64,000 nt of DNA from Taxillus chinensis (lineage: Eukaryota > Streptophyta > Magnoliopsida > Santalales > Loranthaceae), in contig CM042092.1 of assembly GCA_023512835.1 (NCBI GenBank), positions 44,038,258 to 44,102,257 of the forward strand. The letters run 5' to 3'. The notes beneath the pieces were generated by a model, which was not told the origin of the DNA, made no database searches, and was given only the letters and a program-made list of their open reading frames with translations. A program made the position numbers and the translations under genes. Below are positions 1 to 10,230 of the stretch, piece by piece. Every line of letters starts with the position of its first letter. Position 1 is the stretch's first letter.

Positions 1-294
1 TTGAACTTCCCCAATTATCCCATCATTTTCCTCGTTGACATAGACTGAATTGTAAAAGTTTAACATGGCAGGATAGTATAGATCACTGCAAGCGCATACT
101 AACCTTCTCAGCCCAAGAGCTTGTAGCTTGCTCATAACTTCTTCAACCCAGTCAAGCGTGGACGACTCCAGGATCTCCCAATCAAGCACATTCCCCACAA
201 AGATCGTGTCGGCTTCTCTCAGCTCCGAAGGCATAGAGGTGGCAGAGGCTTCAGGGCTGCCTTCTCCTTGGCGGGCTCTCCTTGTGCGCACCAT
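1..294 (-). CDS. Athila third (post-pol) ORF, N-terminal 98 codons, runs off window
   Basis: The frame opens with an ATG at 294-292 (protein starts MVRTRRARQ) and has no stop down to base 1. It aligns along its length with the third ORF of Ath-R (from 60913): both share a basic N-terminus, an LDWE..STLDWV..V segment, a CSDLxYPAM motif and a YVNEE motif. This resembles the plant-specific 'putative plant transposon protein' family (I recall PF20167), an assignment from memory. It is not an obvious envelope protein: no signal peptide or membrane segment is visible in the part shown. A TATA box lies 85-93 bp upstream. The start is supported by the matching ATG in Ath-R. Function is unknown. Confidence 0.7.
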   Translation of the reverse strand, partial: MVRTRRARQGEGSPEASATSMPSELREADTIFVGNVLDWEILESSTLDWVEEVMSKLQALGLRRLVCACSDLYYPAMLNFYNSVYVNEENDGIIGEVQ

Positions 295-378
295 AACTTC
301 TAACTCAGAAAGAAATTTGCTCTCAATAGGAAGGAAGAAAAGAGTATGAGTTGTGATTTTTAAGCTTGGAGCTCCTCC

Positions 379-387
379 CTATTTATA
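379..387 (-). promoter_or_regulatory. TATA box upstream of Ath-L third ORF
   Basis: The minus strand reads CACTATAAATAGGGAGG, a near-consensus plant TATA box, 93 bp from the third-ORF ATG at 294. Ath-R has TATATAAAGGGAG at the matching place (60822-60830), 91 bp before its ATG. Conserved spacing in two diverged copies suggests a real internal promoter. No expression evidence is available here. Confidence 0.55.
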
Positions 388-1288
388 GTGCTTCGCCACA
401 AGGGTAAAAGACCAAAATGACCCTCCTAAAGTGCTTCTTTATTTTCGCGGTCAGAGCAAAGAAGACTCTAGATATTGCCAGCTAGCTTCCACCCAAATTC
501 CAGCTTGATTGGCTGCTCTTTTGGATGCATGCGAAAACACGTTTTTCACGGGCAGAGCTTAGAAAACTCTACACGTCGCTAGCTGTCGTGCACCAAAATT
601 TCAAAGTCAAAGGACGTCTCTACCCATATGCACGCGAAAAGGATTTTCGCGGGTAGGTCATGAAAGCTTCTAGAGGATGTCAGCTGTCTCCTTGAAAAAT
701 TTCAGCTTGAAATGACCTTTATAACCTTGTGCACGCGAAAAGGCTTTTCGCGGGCAGGCCCTTTTTCATTCAAACTTCACCAGTAGGTCACGAATGAACA
801 GTATATCATGCCTACATTTGCACGTGAAAAGATGCTTTTGGCGGGCAAACCTTTTTCACATCACATGACCTCCAAATTAGCTGAAATTTGACAGATTGGC
901 AACCCATCTCCCAAGGACCAAAACGTGTCACTTATTTTGCCACGAATCCCCTCTAAATTTCCATAAATGCATCTCCTCTCTTTGGCATTAAAATGCAGTG
1001 GGCCCCTCTGGTTTAGCTCAATTGGGCTTGGACTTGGGCCTTAGAAAAGTTGTCTAAAGTTCTTATAAAAGGCCCAAGTGAAGTTAATGAAGATAGCCAC
1101 TTAAAACAAACCTTAGCCCATTACTGTAAAATAAAAATTAGAAAACAAAACAAAAACACTCCTGCAAAAGAAAGGTTAAAGCAAAATAATAGAAAAGAAT
1201 TAAAATATAAATTAAAAGGAAAGAATTCACCATGGGTTGCCTCCCATGAAACGCTGAGTTAAGGTCTTTAGCTGGATCGTCCTGTTCG
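388..1288 (-). other. Ath-L spacer between pol and third ORF
   Basis: Non-coding stretch between the pol stop (1289) and the third-ORF TATA box. The part nearest the third ORF (526-847) holds tandem ~100-bp repeats; the rest (about 860-1288) is A/T-rich and matches the region after pol in Ath-R (60104-60540). Short ORFs here are not supported. Confidence 0.6.
526..847. repeat. ~100-bp tandem repeats headed by near-palindromes
   Basis: Four near-palindromes of 27-29 nt (526-554, 629-655, 730-756, 819-847) of the form TGCACGCGAAAA-GGC-TTTTCGCGGGCA are spaced 103, 101 and 89 bp apart. The DNA between them is also related, so this is a decayed tandem array. A partial fifth copy is near 442-455. 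Equivalent units occur in Ath-R at 60553 and 60654 and inside the Ath-R LTR at 50776 and 50877. Confidence 0.65.
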
Positions 1289-2500
1289 TCAAATAGTACA
1301 GAGAGTAAATAGGTCAACTTCTTTGACCTCTTCGGGCGAAAAGTAAGGCTTTATTCGGTGCCCGTTGACCTTGAAAATATGACCAGAAGTTGATTGCAGT
1401 TCTACACTGCCATAGGGAAACACTCGGGTCACTATGAATGGCCCCATCCAGTTTGATCTCAGCTTCCCTGCGAAAAACTTCAGTCACGAATTGAACAAAG
1501 ACACTGCTGGCCGGTTGAACCAAAGAGGGATTTATCTTTTTGTCATGCGCGGCTTTGGTCCGCTCCTTGTACAGCCTGGTGCTTTCATAGGCATGGTATC
1601 AGAACTCATCTAATTCATTGAGTTGATACAAGCGGAGCTCCTTAGCAACAGTAGGATCCAGGTTCAGCTTCTGAACTGCCCAGAACGCCTTGTGCTCCAG
1701 TTCTACTGGCAGATGACAGGCCTTTCCATACAACAGGCGGTAAGGAGACATTCCTATAGGTGTCTTATATGCAGTCCGATAGGCCCATAGAGCCTCATCC
1801 AATTTTTGAGACCACACCTTCCGGCTGCCTCCCACTGTTTTCACCAGTATTTGCTTGATTTCGCGATTGGAGACCTCAACTTGCCTATTTGCTTGTGGAT
1901 GATATGCAAGTGTTCGCCTATGCTGCACTCCGTACTTCGTCAACAGTCTCTCGAACTGTTTGTTGTAGAAGTGACTTCCCTCGTCATTGATGATAGCTCG
2001 CGGTGTACCAAATCGACTGAAAATATTCCGACGCAAGAATTTGGTAACCACTTGAGCGTCATTTCTTCTAGTGGGAATTGCTTCAACCCACTTGGATACG
2101 TAATCAACGGCTAGTAGAATGTATGAGAACCCCTCTGATGGTGGAAATGGGCCCATGAAGTCGATACCGCAGATATCAAAGAGTTCAACTGGAAGAATTC
2201 CAGTTTGGGGCATCTCTTGCTTCTGTGTTATCCCCCTGCTCGTTGACACTGATCACAGGACTTAATGAAGGTATACGTGTCGCGGAACATGGTGGGCTAG
2301 TAAAAACCACTCTGCAAGATCTTGGCCATGGTTCTCTGAACTCCGAAGTGGCCAACATAGTCAGATGAGTGACAATGCTTCAGGATACTGTCCACTTCTT
2401 CTTCTGGTACACATTTTTGTATCATCTAATCAGCACATCGCCTGAACAGATACGGGTCATCCCAGATATACTTTCGAACATCAGCAAGAAACTTCTTCTT
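1289..2500 (-). pseudogene. Ath-L integrase (broken)
   Basis: An open stretch 2249-1599 encodes the integrase core. The catalytic acidic residues are visible: Asp in GIDFMGPFP, Asp in [10 protein letters not shown] and Glu in the QVEVSNRE segment, followed by [16 protein letters not shown], typical of Athila/gypsy rve domains. The upstream HHCC zinc-binding part (2500-2260) is in another frame with stops. After 1599 an in-frame stop and a frameshift break the C-terminal part, which can be followed to a TGA at 1289-1291 by likeness to Ath-R (ends FTLCTI). Non-functional as it stands. Confidence 0.85.
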
Positions 2501-3004
2501 CTATTGATACGTGAACTCAGTTGTTATATAGGAGCATGCATGAAAGTTCACAATATCAGCATACCATGGAATGTGAGCTTCTGCTGAAAATAACTGCTCA
2601 TCAGGGAAGGTATCAGAGGTTGTTGCTTCATTGGACTTCCCTTCCCCCAACTCCATCCTTGATAGATGATCTGCTATAGTGTTGGATGTGCCTTTCAAAT
2701 CCTTAATCTCCAAGTCGAACTCCTGGAGAAGCAGAACCCATCTGATCAATCTGGTTTTAGCATCCTTCTTGCTAAACAGGTACTTGAGGGCCACATGGTC
2801 AGTATAAACTATCACTTTCGTGCCCAGCAAGTACGATCTAAACTTGTCGCAAGCGAAGACAACAATTAGTAATTCTTTCTTCGTAGTCGTGTAATTTAAC
2901 TGTGCATCATTGAGTGTTTGGCTAGCATAGTAAATCACCCGAAACACTTTGTCCTGCTTTTGCCCGAGAACTGCTCCAACTGCAAAGTCGCTGGCGTCAC
3001 ACAT
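2501..3004 (-). pseudogene. Ath-L RNase H domain
   Basis: An open frame of 167 codons carries the RNase H landmarks of Ty3/gypsy elements: [15 protein letters not shown] (first catalytic Asp), [22 protein letters not shown] (catalytic Glu) and [16 protein letters not shown] sequence (second Asp), followed by the [12 protein letters not shown] and NTIADHLSR linker. The frame is separated from the RT by an in-frame stop near 3020. Ath-R carries the same domain at 58381-58740. Confidence 0.85.
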
Positions 3005-3022
3005 CAGCTCAAAAGGTTGCGA

Positions 3023-4066
3023 CTAGTCTAGAGCTACTATTACAGGTGATGAACTTAACTTCTCTTTCAGCACTGAAAATGCCTGAAGGCATTCTTCTGA
3101 AAAGACGAAGGGTACATCCTTCGCTAAAAGCATGCTGAGGGGCTTGGCAATCTTGGAAAAGTCTTTGATAAACTGCCGGTAGAACCCCGCATGACCCAGA
3201 AAGCTCCGGATACCTTTCACATTTGTGGGTGGAGGTAGATTCTCAATTGTGGAAATCTTTGCTCTGTCCACTTCCAACCCAACTACTAACACTTTATGCC
3301 CAAGGACGACTCCCTCCTTGACCATGAAGTGGCACTTCTCCCAGTTCAAAACCAGGTCCTTCTCTTCACACCGGATCAATACTGTTTCCAGATTCTTGAG
3401 GCAGATGGAGAACGACGAACCGAAAACTGAGAACTCATCCATGAAGACTTCCATAATATCCTCTACCAACCCCTGAAATATTGCCATTATGCACCTCTGG
3501 AAAGCAGCAGGTGCATTGCAGAGACCGAATGGCATACGCCTGAAAGAATACATGCCAAAGGGACACGTGAACATGGTCTTCTCTTGATCCTCCGGGGCAA
3601 CTGCTATCTGGTTGTATCCGGAATATCTGTCCAAAAAGCAATAATATGGGTAGCCAGCCAAATGATCAAGCATTTGATCAATAAACGGTAAAGGAAAGTG
3701 GTCCTTACGAGTGGCCTTGTTCAGCTTGCGATAATCGATACATACTCGCCACCCGGTCACTGTGCGGGACGGAATGAGCTCGTTCTTGTCATTGCGTATC
3801 ACCGTCATTCCGCCCTTCGTGGGAACCACTTGAACAGGGCTAACCTAGGAGGTGTCTGAAATGGCATATATGAGGCTACATTGACGCTCCACAGTAGGAG
3901 TATAAGACTCCTCCATCAATATCTTATGCATGCAGACCGCTGGATTAATACCTTTGATATCATCCAGAGACCATCCCAGGGCCTGCTTATGCCTCCTTAA
4001 CACTTCAAGTAGCTAATTGCATTCTTCTACCGTTAAGGACGCAGCCACTATCACAGGATAACGTCC
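3023..4066 (-). pseudogene. Ath-L reverse transcriptase (defective active site, internal deletion)
   Basis: The open frame 3829-3023 holds RT motifs WRVCIDYRKLNKATRKDHFPLPFIDQML, FLDRYSGYNQ (first Asp), RMPFGLCNAPAAFQ and the motif C block. Motif C reads FMDEFSVFG where Ath-R reads FMDDFSVFG, so the second catalytic Asp is replaced by Glu. Upstream (4066-3830) there are stops, and against Ath-R a segment of roughly 20 codons before the RT start (present in Ath-R near 57457-57520) is missing. Both defects would inactivate it. Confidence 0.85.
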
Positions 4067-4949
4067 CTATGAATCCAAGAACTCATACCTCAAGTGTTCT
4101 GGGAGTTGCTTCAAAACTGGCAAGGGTTCCGTGGTTGCTGAAGATGCGGTTGATGATGAAGGCCGTGGCTCAGCTTCCTCTTTCAGCACTTCATAAGTCT
4201 CTTCAGGCTCCGCCTCAGCATAGTCCACTAGCTGCATTTCGTGGTCCAGGCTCTCAGTGATTAAACTTTCCTCAAAATAACCATCCACGAAATCAGCAAT
4301 CTGATCAATCCAATAGCAGCGGGAATGATCATTCACCTTGCGCATCGACCTCTCCATGTTGAATACCACTGCGTCTTCATCTACACGCAGTGTCAACTTT
4401 CCTAAGTTCACGTCGATTAAGGCCCTTCCTGCGCTCAGGAATGGCCTACCAAGGATCAGCTGGACTCCCTTATCTTCCGCCATATCTAGTACAACGAAAT
4501 CCACTGGGAAGATAAAGCGGTCCACCTTGATTAGTACATCTTCAATGATGCCTGCTGGTTTGCCTATCGAGCGATCAACAAACTGTAGAGATATGAATGT
4601 GGCCTTCATTCCAGTCAAGCCCAATTGCCGATAGATAGACATTGGCATCAGATTGATACTCGCCCCTAGATCACATAGGGCTTGCTCCAGTTGCGAGGTG
4701 CCTATGGTGCAGCTTAGAGTAAAGCTACCCGGATCTTTTAGCTTTGGTGGTAGCTTGTTGCTACAACACCGCACCGATGTCGTTTGTGAAAGCCACTTTC
4801 TCACAATCAGTGTAGCACCTCCTCTTAGACAGCAGATCCTTCAAAAATTTGACATAGCCAGGCATTTGCTCTAAGGCTTTTATAAAAGGGATGTTCACCT
4901 CCAACTTCTTGAATACTTCTAAAAATTTCTTGAACTGAACATCTAGCTT
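4067..4949 (-). pseudogene. Ath-L aspartic protease (retropepsin-like)
   Basis: Open frame 4804-4067 (245 codons). It contains LCDLGASINLMP, where D-L-G-A-S is the retropepsin D-T/S-G motif as written in plant Athila elements, and LILGRPFLSAGRALID, the second conserved block (ILG). The preceding segment 4949-4805, whose equivalent in Ath-R reads MFKKLEVNIPF, is in another frame. The C-terminal acidic linker leads to ELLPEHLRYEFLDS-type sequence, the junction to RT. A stop at 4067 separates it from RT. Confidence 0.8.
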
Positions 4950-5707
4950 CTACTTCCTCGGCCTACGAGGATATGGCATAGGAGGCTTGTACGGAACTAG
5001 AGTATTGACTACAAGGCCGGTGGCTACAAGTTGACTACCTCCGGTCTTATCTTTCTCGTTCTCTTGTTGCTCAGCACTTCCTTCTCTTGATTCCTTTTGG
5101 GTGTACTGTTTCGACTCCTCCTTGCTCAGCTCGACTTCCTTTTCATCCAACGGAAGCTCCTTCCCACTTCTAAGCATAATGGCTTTGCTTGCTCTCTTGG
5201 GATTGACTTCGGTATTTCGGGAAAAGAATTTGAAGAAGATGGCTTAACCGCATTTGCTAACTGGCCTATCTGCTGCTCGATGTTCTTCACTGCAACTCCT
5301 AGGTCCTGAACAGACGTGGTAAGGGACTCAATCCTTGTCTCTCCCCTACTCATTCTGTCAGTTGCCTGCTTAGCAAACCGATAGAAGAAATTCTGCATCT
5401 CTTCATCTTTAGCTTTCTCTTTGTCCTCCTCCTTCTGTTGAGGTACCTTCTGAAAACTGGGAGGAAGTTGTGGCTGAGTAGTCTCTCCGTATTGTGCCAT
5501 TCCAGCAGTAGGGGCCTTGTTCTGCCTTTGCCATAAGTAAGGCTGTTGTTGAAATTGTGAAGGTCCTCCCTGATTTTGGAAATTGCTGGGCTGAGGCGGA
5601 TTCTGGAATTGATTTGGATTCTGATACGGTCGCTGGAATCCTCCACCTCGATTCTGAATGTATTGGGCTTCTTCATATGGTGGGCGGGGCAGCATCTTTA
5701 AGAACAA
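4950..5707 (-). pseudogene. Ath-L gag C-terminal / gag-protease linker
   Basis: Two overlapping frames (5707-5126 and 5177-4950) are pieces of one gene split by a frameshift. The first is rich in Gln, Asn and Pro, then has a charged KEEDKEKAKDEEMQNFF segment and a likely coiled coil (RMSRGETRIESLTTSVQDLGVAVKNIEQQIGQLA). The second starts MLRSGKELPL and is acidic. The same order occurs in Ath-R at 55687-56370. No CCHC zinc knuckle is evident. Confidence 0.75.
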
Positions 5708-6696
5708 CCTGCCTGGTCGGTCCTTCCCTCCATTCTCACAGCCATGACTGACATTTGCTCAGTCAACTTCTCCATTTTCTTAGTAAGCTCATCCAACTGA
5801 TTTGAATTGGACACTACTGCAACTGGCTCAGCCTTTGTACGTCGATCAGTCGACCATTGGCAATTGGATAAGGCCATTCTTTCTAGTAATTCAACTGTAG
5901 CATTGGGTTCCACCATCATAAATGCTCCTCCAGCAGCAGCATCAACCATGTTTCTAGTGGATGGTTGCAAGCCCATAACGAATGATTCTACTTGCAACCA
6001 TTCAGGTCTTCCATGGTTAGCACACCTCCTAACCAGATCCTTAAACCGTTCCCAAGCTTCATATAATGACTCATCACCACGCTGGGTGAATTGGCTGATT
6101 TGACTCCTCAGATGCATCACCCGTGTTGGTGGAAAATATTTGGAGAGGAACTTCTCTGCCATTTGTTCCCACGTCATTATGCTCCCAGCTGGTAACGACT
6201 GGAACCAACCAAGAGCTCTGTCTTTCAGCGAAAACGGGAAGAGCCGGAGTTTAATGGCATCATCTGAGACTCCATTGATCTTGATGGTGTCGCAGATTTG
6301 GAGGAACCTCACTAGATGATTGTGTGGATCATCCAGTGCTGAGCCTCTAAATGCTTCTTGGCCAACCATTTGCAGCAACGCTGGTTTTAGCTCGAAGTTG
6401 TTAGCTTGAACTGGCACTCTCCTAATGCCGGAATACTCATCAAATAAAACAGGCCTGGCATAATCCATAAATGTTCATGGCTGCTGGCCACCTTGTCTAT
6501 TGTTATTCAACTGACCTGCAGTGTGTGCTTGGTGTTGTCGTGCTCGGTTTTCAGCCATGATTTCTTCACACAGATGCTCTAAATTGTCTAACTGCTGCTC
6601 CGCTTTAGCTAATACTCGATTTGTTCTTCGCTGATGACGCAGAGTTTGTTCAATTTCAGGATCTAACGGTAGCAACTCGCCACGAGTGCGACGCAT
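5698..6696 (-). pseudogene. Ath-L gag (Retrotrans_gag capsid)
   Basis: Start ATG at 6696 (MRRTRGELLPLDPEIE), matching MRHTRGELLPYDPEIE of Ath-R at 54675. An in-frame TGA at 6475-6477 (Arg CGA in the Ath-R reading) interrupts it, and the same frame resumes at 6468. The capsid part has HLVRFLQICDTIKINGVSDD, LRLFPFSLKDRALGWFQSLP and FLSKYFPPTRVMHLRSQISQF, diagnostic of Ty3/gypsy gag (PF03732-type). The frame ends at 5698 and a frameshift leads into the Gln-rich part. Confidence 0.85.
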
Positions 6697-6874
6697 GCAC
6701 TAAGGCATTTTATCGAACACTTGGCGGGCGCTACAAAAAAAAATCAAAAACAAACAATACCAAGCAGCACCGCACCAAATGAAATTTAAACAAAAACAAA
6801 ACAGAAAAGCTCCCAAATCACAAATTAATCAGCTTGCTAAATGTCACCTAAGCCTCACAACAGATTAGTTGCCT

Positions 6875-6892
6875 TCCTCGGCAACGGCCCCA
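6875..6892 (-). promoter_or_regulatory. Ath-L primer binding site (tRNA-Asp)
   Basis: The minus strand reads TGGGGCCGTTGCCGAGGA, which matches the complement of the 3' end of plant tRNA-Asp(GUC), TGGCGCCGTTGCCGGGGA, except at two positions. It lies 6 nt from the inferred LTR end. It fixes the 5' end and orientation of Ath-L. Confidence 0.85.
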
Positions 6893-6898
6893 AAAACT

Positions 6899-7924
6899 TG
6901 ACCTATGAATTTTATATGTGGTATAGGTATGCAGCAAGTGCACTGGCCAAGTAATAAGTGGAGTATTGAAACCTCGATTATCGATCCCACAGGGAAGGAA
7001 CTATTGCTGAAATATAGATGATCACTAAACTAACAGATTTGGTCTATGTCTGGAAAAATGATTTAAGTTATGCAAATAGTTTGAATTCTGAATAGCTAAA
7101 GAAAAAGTGAATAAATCAAATTGTTGGCTGGCAATTGCTATAGAGATTTCAGTGATTAAGGATCTAAGGTCACAATGTTTACCACCCAATGGATTATAAT
7201 AATCTGGATTATGGCACTTCTTGATTTAAGCTCTAATTCATGTTCATGTTGATTATCTCCTACCTATCTTACATTTGGTCCATGCTAAGATAGATTTAAG
7301 GCTTTTATGCCATTTGGCCCATGTGAATAAAATGATCAAGGTTGATAAACAATCTAATAGTTGTAGACTTGGTCCATCATACAACATTAAATCCAATTCA
7401 CTAGTGTTCCACCCTAGACAAGGGCTAAGATTACCTAATCATGCATAAATTAGGCATTTGCTTTCATACAAGTGAATTAAACAAGAACTGAATTTCATTT
7501 CATTGAACAAGCATAAACCATAAACCAAACTAATTACAACATATTGGGGGCTACATTGCTCCCCTAGACTAACAAAACTACCCCATAATCATAATGAAAG
7601 CAATAGAAATTACAATAAAGAACATGATTATAGTACCGGGACAATAAAGGAAGAATCCAAGATGAACTAGGACTCTGGCCTCTAAAGACTCCGTCGTCTG
7701 CTGCCCAAAATCACTCCTCTCCAACTCCAGTGCCGCCAAAGGACAATCCGAGCTTTCAGCAATGGCTATAGCTCTTCTTCAGAACTCAGATCAGATTGTC
7801 TAACCAAGGATGATTTACAATGCCTCCCAAGCCCCCTATTTATAAGATTTAGTGGGCCAAATTAGGGTTACAAAAGGTTTGCCTTAATTATAAGTGTGGT
7901 CGTAGCCAAAATGATGTCGTTTTG
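6899..7924 (-). repeat. Ath-L 5' LTR, partial
   Basis: The LTR end (GGTCA on minus) is 6 nt before the PBS. The U5-proximal sequence, with TACTTGGCCAGTGCACTTG, matches Ath-R 54430-54460. The other end is not seen: Chr-1 starts at 7925. A TATA box and several A/T-rich stretches are visible, no ORF. The body differs from the visible Ath-R LTR, so the two may be different subfamilies. Confidence 0.65.
7837..7845 (-). promoter_or_regulatory. Ath-L LTR TATA box
   Basis: The minus strand reads TTATAAATAGGGGGC, a strong TATA box in the LTR about 940 bp from its U5 end. Probably the genomic RNA promoter. Confidence 0.5.
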
Positions 7925-8399
7925 TGTCACGCCCCGGATTTCCAACCTGAGGAAACCGGTACGTGACTCCCCTTGTACCCACACGGAGGGCAAAGGGGTT
8001 AGGATACAAACCCCGAATATAACATTTTAAAACATCCACAACACATTCAAGAAAGAAATGATCATTAATCCACAATCCAAATCAGTCTTTATTACAACAA
8101 AATCCTCTTTTCCATCCATCCCCACTGGGGTGACAACAATTCCCACAAAATAACATAAATACAAGACAGTAAAGTAACTAAGGTCTTCCACCTTGGGGTC
8201 CCACCTAACGCCTGTATGTTCCTGAAAGAAAACACAACATAGAGGGAGGGGTGAGCAACCACAGCTCAGTAGGGATCATGTCTCCCGAACCCATCCCATG
8301 CTCCTAGCGTCTACATGAGGGTGTGTACAGGTGCAGTGTAGTGACAATAAGATATAAACAGGTTGTATTCCACAATCACACGGAACACACCTATCCACA

Positions 8400-8661
8400 G
8401 CCATACAGGCTTAGCCATATAAGCTAACATATCTCTGACCACTCAAGGCTTAGCCACACGGGCTAACATATCCATGACCACTCAGGCTTAGCCACACGGG
8501 CTAACATATCCACAACCTCTCAGGCTTAGCCACACGGGCTAACATATCCACGGCCATATAGGCTTAGCCACACGGGCTAACATATCCCATGACCATATAG
8601 GCTTAGCCACACGGGCTAACATATCCACAGCCATATAGGCTTAGCCACACAGGCTAACAAT
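8400..8661. repeat. ~39-bp tandem array in Chr-1 LTR
   Basis: Seven units of about 39 bp built on GGCTTAGCCACACGGGCTAA followed by CATATCCA. Units differ mainly in the linker. Weaker relatives occur in Chr-2 (27900-28030). Confidence 0.85.
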
Positions 8662-8712
8662 TCCAGTCCCGGGCTTCCACAACCACCGGGTTCCACAAAC
8701 ACAACATACAAG

Positions 8713-8975
8713 GTCACACAGGCATTAAACCAAACACGTAGCATACACACTTTCACAGGCATAATACCAAACACTTAGTTCGCACAGCCCGTCAGGCATA
8801 AAATCAAACGCCTGGCATGCAGAGTCTCACAGGTATTTTACCCTAACGCTTAACAAGCATACATTCACAAACCCACAAACCCAGCCACACAGGCATATTA
8901 TCAAACACCTACTAGGCATATTCACACAGACATATTCACACAGGCATTTTATCGAACACTTAATATGCACTCACC
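8713..8975. repeat. ~38-bp degenerate array in Chr-1 LTR
   Basis: Repeats of the type CACAGGCATAAAATCAAACA followed by ...TAGCATGC. The same array is present in Chr-2 (28060-28200) and Chr-3 (40840-41070) with different copy numbers. Confidence 0.75.
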
Positions 8976-9018
8976 ATCCAACACCAGAAAACATCAAAAA
9001 CCGCCATTGAAGGCCAAC

Positions 9019-9048
9019 ATTCATATAGGAGGTCACACCTATATGAAT
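9019..9048. repeat. Conserved hairpin in Chr-1 LTR
   Basis: Perfect 11-bp inverted repeat ATTCATATAGG / CCTATATGAAT around an 8-nt loop. Chr-3 keeps the same stem at 41121-41150 with one loop change. Chr-2 has only a decayed version near 28286-28318. Confidence 0.7.
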
Positions 9049-9284
9049 TTACATATAAATAGTATAATAATAACAACAGAAGCTCTATAAATCCTCTACA
9101 TAGGGCCTAACCCCAGAACAGATCAGGTGAGACAGAACCCCTACCTCAGACTTTTGTCCCAACCTCCACGCTAGACACCTTCCAACGACGCGAACCACCA
9201 CGGCAATTGCCCGGAGATCCTCTCTCTCTGGCAGCAGCTGCAGCAAAGAAGAACACAAGAACCCTAAACTCAAACTCAAGCCCT

Positions 9285-9293
9285 CATTATATA
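9285..9293 (-). promoter_or_regulatory. Chr-1 LTR TATA box
   Basis: The minus strand reads TATATAATG. It lies 13 bp downstream (minus sense) of the paired palindromes at 9306-9363, the same arrangement as in Chr-2. Confidence 0.5.
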
Positions 9294-9305
9294 GACACTA
9301 CCCAC

Positions 9306-9363
9306 ATCAAAACGACGTAGTTTTGATTAAGTAAACCCAGGATCAAAACGACATAGTTTTGAT
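9306..9363. promoter_or_regulatory. Paired near-palindromes upstream of LTR TATA box
   Basis: Two 22-nt near-palindromes, ATCAAAAC...GTTTTGAT with an ACGT or ACAT core (9306-9327, 9342-9363). Chr-2 has three (28623-28644, 28660-28681, 28696-28717) and Chr-3 two (41419-41440, 41456-41477). Their conservation next to the TATA box suggests transcription-factor sites. Confidence 0.55.
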
Positions 9364-9792
9364 CACACAAGTTAGCACCTTGCCGCACCCATATAGGCCA
9401 AAATACTCAGAATTTCAGCATGGTCCTTTGGAGAAAGATCATTAGAATGTCAAAACCAAGGGAACCATGCAAAAATATGGCTGCACGCCAATTTGAACGT
9501 GAATTCCCCAATTCACGTGCAACTCCAAATGCACTCCAAATGCGCTCAAACTTCACCCCTAGCCTCCTTGCATCATGTAAAAGACAACCACACTTGCACA
9601 TGAAATGGACCCATTTCACGTGCACCTCACATACACGTCCGTTTGGCTTGAAACTCGTGGTAGGTAGAGGACATCATTCTAAGCATCTTTCCTTTTGCAC
9701 GTGAATTCATTTGAGCCCATTCACTAGGTCAAAATCTAGAAAAACTACTCAGAAGGCAAAACTGTGACTAACTCGAGGTACGGGTCCTTACA

Positions 9793-10230
9793 TCCTCTCC
9801 CCCTTAAGACTTTTCGTCCTCGAAAAGAAATGACATACGAGGAAAATAAACTCAAGCTACCCATTTGCCACACGGCGAGCCACAACACCCAAATGGGTCA
9901 TACACCGTGCATAGCACATAACGGCACATAACAAAGTACCACCATAATCCATAACCACATGCATCACAATAATGCATATAACACATATCCGCATGTCACA
10001 AATACACATCACAAAACACATCACAATGATGAACACATGTCTAAAAGACAAAACAAATACACCAAATCATACACAACTAATACAAGAAAACACATCACTA
10101 TCCCTTGGCCAACAGCCACCAACAGCCACCTCCCACTCTTAAGGTTGTTCGTCCTCGAACAACGCTGGGTGTTGCTCACGCATCATGGACTCACATTCCA
10201 TGTCTCCTCTGCCAGGACGTGTCGGCTTCT
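9793..10230 (-). other. Chr-1 internal remnant: polypurine tract and pol tail
   Basis: The minus strand reads CTTAAGGGGGAGAGGA directly before the LTR (9793-9808), a polypurine tract. Just upstream is CTTTTCGAGGACGAAAAG (9812-9825 region), the end of pol typical of chromoviruses. A second copy of the TTCGAGGACGAA motif with a purine tract occurs at 10147-10159. The stretch between has no domain I can recognise. Confidence 0.65.

Larger units (their letters stand above)
1..7924 (-). mobile_element. Ath-L: Athila-type Ty3/gypsy retrotransposon, 3' end outside window
   Basis: Read on the minus strand the order is 5' LTR (partial), PBS complementary to tRNA-Asp, gag, retropepsin, reverse transcriptase, RNase H, integrase, a spacer with tandem repeats, then a third ORF that leaves the window at base 1. 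Integrase after RT/RNase H is the Ty3/gypsy order; the tRNA-Asp primer site and extra post-pol ORF are typical of the Athila lineage. Every coding section carries stops or frameshifts except the visible 98 codons of the third ORF. Its 5' LTR is cut at 7924 by Chr-1. A plus-strand relative, Ath-R, lies at 50517-61277. Confidence 0.9.
7925..9792 (-). repeat. Chr-1 3' LTR (chromovirus-like family)
   Basis: Plus strand reads TGTCACGCCCCGG at the left end and GTCCTTACA at the right, so the LTR is TG...CA on minus (starts TGTAAGGACCCG, ends GGCGTGACA), 1868 bp. Related LTRs are Chr-2 (27375-29149) and Chr-3 (40123-41874), all minus. A purine tract and pol-tail sequence adjoin on the right, so this is the 3' LTR. 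No matching 5-bp TSD is visible because the rest of the element is lost. Confidence 0.85.
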
